Shown here: positions 36,701-48,700 of the stretch, piece by piece
How the letters are laid out: each line of letters opens with the position of its first letter
How positions within the stretch are numbered: the stretch's first letter is position 1
Source of the DNA: Trichopria drosophilae
Taxonomy: Eukaryota; Arthropoda; Insecta; Hymenoptera; Diapriidae
Direction: 5' to 3'
Length of the DNA stretch: 64,000 nucleotides
Assembly: GCA_030407085.1 (NCBI GenBank)
Contig: CM059586.1
Span: 33,219,501 to 33,283,500 of the forward strand
Notes under the pieces: model-generated
The model's database searches: none
Told to the model about the DNA's origin: nothing
What the model saw: the letters and a program-made list of their open reading frames with translations, nothing else
Translations under genes and position numbers: made by a program

Positions 36701-39700
36701 GATTTTGTAAATTATAATTTTAATTTTGGTAGGGTAAGAGGTTCAGTTGTGAACACCCCTGCGTACGTTTTGATTGAAAAGAAATGAATCAAATTCGACA
36801 AATGTCAAGTGTGTGTTGTCGCTACATGTAGCTTTTGTGCGAATATGAAAGCAAAAAGTCGCTTGAGTTTTTTTTTTGTGAACAAATTGATTTTCTGACA
36901 TGTATACAGTGCCACAAGTCTTAAAAGCCTTACAAATCAAATTTAATCAAAGGAAAAGATAAGTGCAACGCATAGTTATAGATAATGATAAAACTCATTG
37001 GATGTCTTTTAAAGTACACAAATAAAGCTTTCAATTGGTGCATTTAGTTTTACTCCAGACGTTATAGTTTCGCAGTTGTCAAATTTTAAAAATGTTAAAA
37101 TTTTTTTCTTTCGACTTTTAACACTAACAAAAAGTCTAATAAATTTTTCTTTATATTTCCAATTTTTTGCTAAATACTATAATTTAAGAGCTTTGACATA
37201 GCTCTTGTAAAAAGTACATATGATTTTTTTTTGTCACAGTTACTGTTTTTTTGGGTTATCAATTTTTTGTCTTTTTCCAAAGAATTCTGACAAAATGGGG
37301 TAAACTGGCAGTTTTCAAAAAATCATAACTCAGGAACAAAAAGTCGTATCGACTTTTCACAAGAGCCATTTTAAAGCCCTTGAATTGTAGTATTTAAACA
37401 AAAATTGACTTTATGCAGAAACATTTTTTAGACTTTTTGTCAGTGTTTAAAGTCAAAAGAAAAAAATTGCAAATTTTAACATTTTTAAAATTTGACAACA
37501 ACGAAACTATAACGTCTGAAGTAAAACTAAATGCACCAATTGAAAGCTTTATTTGTGTACTTTAAAAGATATCGTATGAGTTTTATCATTATTGTTAACG
37601 ATTCAGAGATAGAACGCATTATTTGATGATTTAAAAAATTCAGAGCGTTCACAAACCTTTGGCCGGTAGTGTACATTTATTATATTTAGTGATTTAATAG
37701 CAACAGCCACCACAATGTGCAAAAGAACATTTTTTTCATAAGGTTTTAATGTGGCACAATATTCGGTTGTGAACACCCCTTTTTTTTGACAAATCATAAA
37801 ATATTGTTGTATGTATTGTATAATTTATAATCCTTGGTTTTCCAAGTTTTCTCCGATCGGTTTTTGTTTGTTTCACTTTTCTCCATGGGAGTTTAAGTGT
37901 TTTTAAATGCGTAAGAGCTACTCGCAATGTAAACATTGTGAGGAGGATGAAGAATAATAGGTATCAATAGTGCCATCTTCTGTTCTTTTTCTGTCGTTAA
38001 AGGTTTTCGAAGTTAATAAATGATCATTTCTTTATATATTTGGGGTGGTTTTACTTAATTTTTTCTTATTTTTAGTAGATTTTTCAGTGGTGTTCACAAC
38101 CGAACCAAAAAATTTTGTTTGCTAAAAATGACGACTCTACTAAATGTTTATCCAAAATTTTCTAGTCGATAAAATCAATTTAATTTCTTCAATAGTAATT
38201 AACGAAGGTGTTTATTACATAAATATGCACATGTCTACATAATATCTAGTTGAGCAAAATTTATGAGCCAAAAATAATATATGATTTTGGTAATTCATTT
38301 ACCGAACCTCTGTATATTTATATGTGCCTAAATGTGGATTCTTCGACTCCAACTTAATTTTCATTTACTAGACTCTGATTTGGAGATTTTAAGTTTGAAA
38401 ATCTGCCTTTTTCTAAATCTACTCTGATTCTGACATAACATAAATTTCTGTAGTCAAATCCTTCTATAAAAAAGTGAACATTTGTACAGTTTTTTCTGTA
38501 ATATGTTAACATAATTCTTATAATTTTTTAATCTATCTTAACTTATGGATCTGTCATATGGAGACCTTTCTATGCTAAATGTATAGAACAGCTCGAGAGA
38601 GTTCAACATCGGATGTTGAGATATTTGTCACAAAAATCAGGGTCACCGAGTTATTTATTGCACGACTACACATCAGTTGCTACCACTTTCAAATTTCCGA
38701 CAATCTCATCGATTCACCACAAAGGAGACTAGTAGTTCATAAGATTATTACCAGAGCGATAGACTGTCAGCAACTAACCGAATTGTTTATAACTAGAGTT
38801 CAAAATTTCGATTGAAGATGTTATCGAGAAATTCATGAAGATAATAGTAAATCTAGATTTGGTTTTCAAGCCAGTATAGCTAGATTAAGGCGTGAATGGA
38901 ATAACTAACTAGTAGCTACTAAAAGTCAAATGCAAATAGGCACTTTTAAAGCTAGTTTGCGTAACCTTGTTTATAAATACAAGAAGTTATCCAAATTTGT
39001 AGTTAGCAAACTGTCACCTTATCAGCATGGTTTTATCACAAGAAAATCGACTGTTACTAACCTTTTATATTATAACCAATTTGTTATTGATGCGCTGGAT
39101 AATAAATGGCAAGTTGATAGTATCTATACTGACTTTTCTAAGGCGTTTGATAGAGTGAATCATCCCCTATTGATAAATAAGCTCAGATTATGGAATTTAG
39201 ACTTACGAATTATAAATTGGAATGATTCTTATCTCCAAAACCGCACACAAATGGTTCGATATAAAAACTATATTTCCAAGACCATCCATGTAACATCAGG
39301 TGTTCCACAAGGTTCTCATCTGGGTCCTATACTTTTCCTCATATTTATATGATATAACGCAAGGAATTCGTTATTCAATCTCTCTTATTTTTGCTGATGA
39401 TCTGAAATTTTTCAAAATTATCAAAAACCCTACAGATCATACGCACTGCTTCAAACGGATTATATTGTACGTGAACAATTGGTACAAACTTAATGGCATG
39501 AAGCTAAATAAGGACAAATGCTCAGTGATTTCTTTTACAAGATCCAATCCTGAAACCTTTAATTACCATTTAGACATGGATAATTTAAATAGGAAGACTG
39601 TTGTACGCGACTTAGGAGTACTATATGATGAAAAAATATCTTTTCAAAACCATATCGATACTATGATAAATAAGACTTCTAAAACGCTTGGATTTATCAA

Positions 39701-42700
39701 ACGATTCACAGTGAATTTTAGAAATCCTAATGCTTTATGTACTCTTTATAATACATTGGTTTGACCTACGCTTCATTTGTGTGGATGCCATTTTATCAAA
39801 ATAACATCAATCGAATTGAAGCAGTTCAGCATAAATTTCTGCGCTATCTCGCATATAAAACAGGAAACCCTATAAGATTTGATGACCACAATTATCTCTC
39901 AATGGCTACAAATTTCAAAATACCATCTCTTAGATCCGTTAGACGAGTTGATGACCTTATCTTTATCTACAAATTAATTCAGAAGCGGCTGGATTGTGAA
40001 AAGTTACACGAAATGTTACCATTTACTGAACGAAATATATATCCTTTTTATTTACCCTTCAGTTATAAAAATTTTGTTAGAAATGCTCCGATACATAGAA
40101 TGTGTTCGTTGGTAAACTCGCTCTGTGATTATAATGTGGATATAAATTTATTTGATAATAATATACCATACAATTCTGTTATCAATCTCATTAAGTGTAC
40201 GTTTCATGAACTAGTTTTTGCCTCATTTGTTACATTCTTTATTTTATATATTTTATTATGTACATTTTATTATATTGTTTGTAAAAAGGGATTTTTTCCC
40301 GTTTATTCTAAAATAAATAAATAAATAAATAAATACTAGCGTTTACTACATTCACCTGTTTATTTTATTTTATACTAAGCTGTTCAATTCAACAAGCACA
40401 ATTACCATTATTGTTTCTTGTATAAAGGCCAAATTTTGGCCGTCAATAATAATAAATAAATAAATAAATCGATGCCAAAAAGTTATTAATTTCAATTGGA
40501 AAAATAGGATTCCGGAGTAGCAACACCCGTCACTTTGCGAGTCGACAAATATGGATTTTATCTGCATTGGATCGACCAGCACAACGAAATGGAAACGCTC
40601 GATATTGCTATCATTCGTGATACGCGAACTGGAAAGCAAGCTAAAATACCTAAGGTACCTAAATAATGATTAGAAAAATGAGTATATTTTAAGAAATATT
40701 TGATTGTATGGGCAATATTAGTTATAATAGTGGATAATAATATTTGATTTTTCTGTGTGTAGGATCCTAAATTGAAATCTCTCGTAATGATGGGTTCACA
40801 AGACTCGTTAGAAGATAAGACTGTAACGATTTGCTATGGTTCAGATTTTGTGAACGTAACGTTCATAAATTTCTGCACGACACGCGCAGAAATTGCGCGG
40901 CATTGGACAGATCAAATTCTTCATCTGGCGTATAATTTAACACAACTTAATATTAGTACAACTATGTTTTTGCAAAAAGCACACACAAAATTAGCACTCA
41001 CAGCCGATAAAACTGGAAACATTTCGATCAAAAAGTAAATATCTGTTATTCAAAATTATTTCAAAAATATAAAAAAGAAATGTTTTATAAGATTGATTGT
41101 TATTTTAGTATTGTCAAGATGTTTGCGCAAAATAAGGATGACAGGAAACGTGTGGAGAAGGCCCTCGACATTTCAGGATTTCCATCTGGAAAGAATGAGA
41201 TAATTGCTTTGCAAAAATTCCAGTTCGAAGATTTTTTCAACTTTTATAAATCACTTACTCAGCGTTCTGAGATCGAGAAAGTGTTTGACGATCTCGTTGG
41301 GAATCCCAAACGAAAATTAATGTCTGTGCCGCAACTCGTCGAGTTTTTGAATCAAACTCAACGAGATCCGCGTTTAAATGAAATATTGTATCCTTACGCG
41401 AATGCAGCGAGGGCCAAAGATATAATCGATCAATACGAGCCAAACAAAACCAATGCCAGCCGAGGTCACCTGAGCTTCGATGGTTTTTTACGATATCTCA
41501 TGAGCGAGGATAATCCAATTGTTGCTGTATCCAAATTTGAACTATCAGACGACATGGATCAATCTCTCGCTCACTACTTTATCAATTCTAGTCATAATAC
41601 GTACCTGACAGGTATGTTATTTCATTTCAATATATTTTTTATAGTTACTTTCTTTCTACTGACTAATTATTATTTTAGGTCATCAACTAACGGGAAAAAG
41701 TTCTGTAGAAATATACCGCCAGTGTCTGCTTGCTGGATGCCGTTGTATAGAACTTGACTTTTGGAATGGACGGTTGGAAGAACCCGTCATTGTTCATGGG
41801 TGACTATTCAAATTTTTTAAATACAGTTGTTGTAAGTGTTATGAAATAAATAATGTTGCTAATTTATGTATTTAAAGGTACACGTTTGTACCTGAAATTT
41901 CTGCACGGGAAGTAATTGAAGCGATAGCTGAGAGTGCCTTCAAAACGTCGGACTATCCAGTGATATTAAGCTTCGAAAATCACTGTAATCCGCGGCAACA
42001 GGCTAAAATTGCGCAATACTGTAGAGAGTACTTTGGTGACATGCTCCTTGACGTACCTCTTGACTCACACAAGGTAAGCAATTCATTTTTCTTCTAAGAG
42101 TATTATTTAAGATACTTTTATGTAAGAGGTTATACTTATAGTGCACATATAATTATTAGACGTCAGTATTGTTATGTACAATTATTCTGCAAGGTCATAG
42201 ACGATTAAAACGATTTTTGCACATTATGGTGACAAAATATTACGACAAAATATTATGGGCGAAAATATTACGCAGTAAAAATATTATACCGAAAAAATAG
42301 TACTGTGCCCCCCCCCCCTCCCAATATTTGCCTAGTGAGGGGAAGAAATTTCGCATGCGTGATGTAGCCACAGAATTACCGCTTAGTGAGAAGCGGTGGG
42401 GAACAACAATCGAGGGGTAAGGCCAATATTGGGAGGGACCTAGTGGCAAATGTTAGGGGGAGTAGCAAATATCGGGAAGGCAAATATTGGGGAGGGCTAC
42501 AGTAAGTACAAATTTTCTAATCATGAAATACATGTATTGTTGGTGTATGTAAAATTTGATATTGTGAAACAATGGATATTCCCACTCTCATCAAGTTTTC
42601 CAGGTTAGGTTAGGTCGGGTTAGGTTAGGTTAGGTTAAGTTATGTTAGGTTAGGTTACTTTGTAAAAAAATAGAAATAGTTTAGAAATTTATTGTAATTT

Positions 42701-45700
42701 TCATTAATTTTTAGTTATTTTCATACGTACAACATTGGAGTTTTACAATATTTGGTAAATTTACCATGGGCTCGATTTTGACCCATGTACAACGTTGGGA
42801 AAATGTTGTGAAATTCCTAACCTCACATAGAAAATTCGCAATTTGACATAGGAAATTTACAATGTTGAACGTGGGCAAATCACCATATTTTTAAGAATGA
42901 AAATTACAACAGATTTGTAAAGTTTATTTCCATTTTTTACAGTGTAGGTTAGGTGAGGTTAGGCGAGGTTAGGTTAGGTAATATTTATGAATATTTACCA
43001 ACGCTCAACGTGGTAAATTTCACACTTTTAACTTTGTACATTTTCTTGTTGGGCATTGTATTTTTACAAATTTTATCGCTTTTTCCCATTGAACGGCAAA
43101 ATTACCACGTTTGACGTGGGCTCAAATATTAGCAATGTGCAGCATTGTCAAATTACAACCTGTTGTACTTTCCCTATGCTTGATGTAGTAAATCCACAGT
43201 GCTGTCTGGCAAATTTACAAAAATATTGCAAAAATCCTAACCTCAAATAGTAAAAACACTATTTCACACGTGTGAATATTACCAAATTTACATAAAATGA
43301 AAATTACAATGAGTTTGTAAAATTCATTCGTATTTTTTGCAGTGTAGGTTAGGTTATTTTGTAAAAAAAAGAAATAGTTTAGAAATTGATTGTAATTTTC
43401 ATTAATTTTTAGTAATTTTCATACGTACAACATTGGAGTTTTACAATACAGTAGAACCTCCGTTATCGAATATTTCGGTTATCGAATATTCAGACGCCTC
43501 CGTTAACGAATAATTTCCCCTCAGTTAGTCTCCCCACTCTAGACACCACGATTCACATATCGATACAATATCGCCGATGTATAATGCCCTGTAACTCCTA
43601 ACCCTAAAATGTTTAAACATCTAAAAATTTGTTCATTTATTCATTTTATGTGAATATATATCAGTCAGCGAGAATTAATAAACAAAATTCACTTTTGACG
43701 GAATCGAAAGCAGACAAATCCGTTCTGAATTATGATAACTGACATGTGAGCACGTTTTTGCATTCAAATAATGTGCACATCTCCAGATATCCGAATGCGC
43801 AAGCGCGGCGGAAGAATACATGTTCTAACGCCAAAGATATAGGTATAGGTGGGGGGTCAATTTTTTCTCCTCAAATATTCGTTAACGGAAATTTAAATGC
43901 CCCGCGTTGTCCCGACCGTATTTGATAACGGAGGTTCTACTGTATTTACAGATACTAAAATATTAGATATTCTGCAGAGCTTTGTAACAGTAGCGTTAAC
44001 CTTTTCCATTGGAAATAACATCCTTAAATATAGTAACCATGCAGTTGCCACTAGAAGAAATACAAACAGAGTAGCTATTATCCCAAATAGAAAGAAAAAG
44101 GTAGCGAGACAGTGCTTGGATTATGCGGCCGCCCATTGCTACAACTTATTACAGCTGTATAACCATAATCTGAGTAAAGATCATAGAAGAAAAATCAAAA
44201 TTATTGTGTTGAGTAATCCGTGTATAATTAGCCTCAAAGCAGTGGAAGATTAAGGTAGAATTGTTCTAGTCTCACTTAGTCCAGTTAAGTTGCGCATGAT
44301 ATTTTATATTTTCTTTTTTTTGACCTGATGTTTTCTTCTTTATGGAAACCAGGTCTATGTACACAATTCATTTAAATTTTATATTGTTATTTCTGTATGT
44401 AAGTTTAGTTTTTATTTTAAGTTTTCTCCAAAACTTGGAGATGTTTTCGTTTCGCTAAAATACCTGTTTTTATATATATAGTTCTATACTTATACTTTAT
44501 TTTATTTTCTATGTAGAAATTATTATTGTATATGAACTGTTTATTTATTTATTTATTAGTTTTCCTTATTTTGATTATTTTATGTATATTTATGTTATTT
44601 TCTAGTAGTAAACATTTATATTTTATTATTATTGCCAATGTCTACACTATTGCAATATCATATATTTTGTATTTTAAACTTTTACGTCCGTGTTAAATAA
44701 ATATATAAATAAATAACATTTTCTAAGCGTAATATTTGGTTAGCGTAATATTTTGTATCATACTATTTGGCACTGTATACACTGATCTCTAACCATTTTT
44801 AAATTAACTTAAATATTCCATGCAATACAGTTAGAGCCAGGAGTAGAATTGCCGCCACCCTCTTCGCTTAAGCGTAAGATTTTAATAAAAAACAAGAAAA
44901 AACATCATCATAAAAAACATCACGCGAAGCATGATACAAAAGTTGCACGGGCAGCCGACGGACAAGAGGCTTCGCCAAGCATACAAGAAACTCCATCTAC
45001 CGATGGCGAAAATGGTCCATCGCCTGATATAATTCCACAAAATGAAGTCAATGACCAAGTGTCTATCGATAGCAATAATGAAGAAAAATTGGAAAATGGT
45101 GAGATTCAACGGACACCAATGCTACAACTACGCCAAGGAAGTAAAGATAGTACGCAAGAAGAAGACGGTTAGTTTTTATTACACATAATCTTTCTTGTTT
45201 TATAAAAATTTGTATTTACGCATTAATTTCATTATTAGAAGAGGACGAATCGAGTACAGAAGAAGACGAGTCGAATATAGAAGATATGAAACTGCAAATT
45301 GATGATAAAGTACCAGCACCCGATAAGGTTGCAGCGGCTAAAGAAACTGAAGCTGGTGCCGAAATATCAGCCTTAGTAAACTATATTCAGCCCGTACATT
45401 TTAACAGTTTTGAATACGCTGAAAGTGAGTCAAATGACGAATAAAAAAACTTATATTTATTTCTACAAATCATTTTAAACTTGATAAATTACAGAAAAAA
45501 ATCGAACGTACGAAATGTCTTCGTTTGATGAGAAGCAAGCAACTACACTATTGAAGGAGAGACCACTAGAGTTCGTTAACTATAATAAGCATCAACTTTC
45601 TCGCGTTTATCCAGCAGGAACACGATTCGATTCCAGTAATTTCATGCCTCAAGTTTTCTGGAACGCTGGATGTCAACTCGTAACTTTAAATTATCAAACT

Positions 45701-48700
45701 CTCGGTAAATTCTTAATTTCACAACTAATTTTTAATATGATGGAAAAACTTATTGATTTTTAATTACAGATCTTGCGATGCAGCTAAACTTAGGAATATT
45801 TGAATATAATAATCGTTGTGGTTACGTTCTCAAGCCAGAGTTTATGAGGCGTAAAGATCGTAGACTCGATCCTTTCGCAGAATCGACAGTAGATGGAATT
45901 ATCGCTGGAACGGTTCACATTCACATAATATCTGCACAATTTCTAAGCGACAAACGAGTAGGCACCTACGTAGAAGTCGATATGTATGGTTTACCGGCTG
46001 ACACAGTCAGGAAGAAATTCAGAACGAAAATTGTTCCGAGCAATGGTATTAATCCGGTGTACGACGAAGAGCCTTTCGTATTTAAAAAGGTACATTTTTT
46101 ACATATATTAAATATTTGTGTTGGAAAATCTTTAGAAACATTAATTTAAAATACAGGTAGTACTGCCAGAACTTGCATCAGTTCGTATAGCTGCTTACGA
46201 AGAATCAGGAAAGTTAATTGGGCATCGAGTTTTACCAGTCGTTGGACTTTGTCCAGGTTATCGACATGTGGCTCTTCGAACAGAATGCGGGCAGCCATTG
46301 CCCCTGGCTAGTTTATTCGTTCATGTCATTGTTAAAGACTATGTACCGGATGGGCTCAGCGAACTGGCGGAAGCCTTGGCGAACCCGATAAAGTACCAGA
46401 GCGAATTGGAAAAGAGAGAAATGCAATTGTCAGTACTTACCGACGGTCTGGATGAACCCGAGGACGGAGAAAACGAGGTCAGTCATCTTCAATAATTTTC
46501 TCTTTCTTTCATTGTCAGAAGTGAAAAGAACTAGATTATTGTTGTTTTTGAAGTCCTATTTTCCCCTTTTAACATATGACATTGTGACTAATTGTTATAG
46601 ATTAAGGAAGTTAATGTTAGTAGTGGACCAAGTTCCTCTAAACCAGCCGTAAGTGCCCATTGTTCATCGATTTAATCAAATCTTTTATGTAGTTACCTGA
46701 AACGGGATTTCTGGTATTAGATGGAATTTCTCGATGACTTTTATCTTTTCATACTATTTTTAAAATTGCTTAACTATCGTAGCAATCCATAGTTAGCTTT
46801 AAGTAGACTTTCATATTAGTCCTTTTTATAAAAATATCAATAACCGAATTTTGGTTCATTTTTTGTGTGTTCGTTTTACTCTAAGTGTTTCGTTCTGTTT
46901 TGTGATGTAAACAATCATATTTACATGATTTGTTACTTAAAAGTAATTTTTTATCATATAAATTGATTACTTTTATTTGAGAGACGTCTCGAATAAGTAT
47001 AATGTTGTAACTCGGAAATTTGGAAAATAAATTAATAAAAATACTCAAAATTGTTCGCATGTTTATGTTTTGCCTGTAAAACTTTCTTATGAATGCTTTT
47101 TATTCATTGTTAGGTTATGTTGTATTTTAGTTTTAAAATAATTTATATGTAGCATAAAATATTTTACCCTGTACCTTTAACAAGACCTTAACTCCGTTAG
47201 TAAATCCAACACGTAAATGTAGATCATAAATATTTTGCATGAAATTGTGTAACTTTTTTCACAAAATTAAGTGTTATTTTCCCAATTGACTCCGTTTTTC
47301 GTTCAGTTTTTATCATTTTAAAAACAAAATTTTCTCTAGTAGGCTTTCATTCAAAATATTTACAGTAGACTTGATTGTGATGTGTTTATAGCAGTTGCAT
47401 TTGGTATTGTTTGTATTAATAGATTTTAATATATTGTGTGCTATACATATATTTAATAAGTTTCGTATTAAATGAAATATTAATCATACATTGCGTACGG
47501 GGGTAAACGCCTAAAATACAACAGAATTATAATAGATTCAAGGTTGTGTAGGGAACAAAAGTAAAAATATAAAAAAATACAATACAACAAACATAAGAAA
47601 TGTCTAATACGACGTCACAAAAGAAATGATCAAGAATATAATTAATGAATTAATAAACTGACAACTTAGTAGTAACAAAAGACTAGTTTTTTGCAAATTT
47701 CTTTAAACGTGGGTGGAGTCATTTCTTCTCGCAAGTTAGAGGGCAGGGCATTCCATGCTCTGCGTAGCCTATCAGATAAAGCGAAAAATACAAAATTTGA
47801 TTTACTATGCAGCTGAAGTAGGGGACACTTATTTCTCACGTTTCTCAAAATCTGTCTATCTATGAATAACTTACGAACCTCAACAGACGTTACAGATCCA
47901 TGAATTATATTTCTAATTAGCAGTATCTCAGAGTAGTTATGAACCGAATGAATTGTGGGGATAGAAAAGGACGAAGATATAGGTCCAAAGTCGTGATCCA
48001 AATAATTCATGGGTCTGTCGGTTTTCCACAATAGATATCTCAAAAATTTACACTTAGTAGATTCTAACAATTTATTGTCCTTCAACAAGTATAGTGACCA
48101 AATAGGCGAACCATAACATAGACAAGGCATGACTAGAGTTCTGTATAAGCTCAAAATCATTTGAGGATTTTTGAACAACCGAGTAACATTACGCAGAAAA
48201 CCTAAGTTTCTAACTGCCTTGTTTCCTGCTACAATGAGATGTTGTCTAAAATCTAAATTCTTATTAAAAATGACCCCAAGGTCCGACAAATAATCTGCCG
48301 AAGCAAATTTATCACCACAATAGGTATAGTTGAATATGAAGTCATTTTGTCTCTTAGAAAATCGCATAATCTTACTTTTATCTACATTAAGCTGAAGTCT
48401 TAAAATTTATGAGTAAAATTAAGTAATTTAAAATTTTACGACCACACATAAACAAAAATAAAGTCTCAAATCTCGACAGTTATTATTCAAAAGGAAGGTA
48501 AACAAAGGTAGAATTAAAAATACTACCGTCGGAAACCCATCTGCAAATTTGTCATTTTGAGATAGTCAACAAATTATTTTATGCTTTTCTTAACTAATTT
48601 TATACCAAAAATCATACTGTTAACACATTGTTTAAGGTAGTTCATACCCTGGATATTATATGTTTGTTCAAGAGAGACAGTATTATTGTTCATGAAAAAA

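Larger units (their letters stand above)
42074..44830 (+). other. Plc21C intron 6, repeat-filled
   Basis: An intron of 2,757 bp between the X domain and the X-Y linker. It contains a word array with a GC-rich palindrome, telomere-like tracts, a direct duplication, a pogo-like MITE and a LINE 3' end, each listed separately. Confidence 0.8.

Noticed and set aside
43897..44253. 118-codon ORF as one host gene
   Set aside because: Its start lies inside the pogo-like MITE and the rest resembles a LINE C-terminus, so it is a chance fusion of two repeats.
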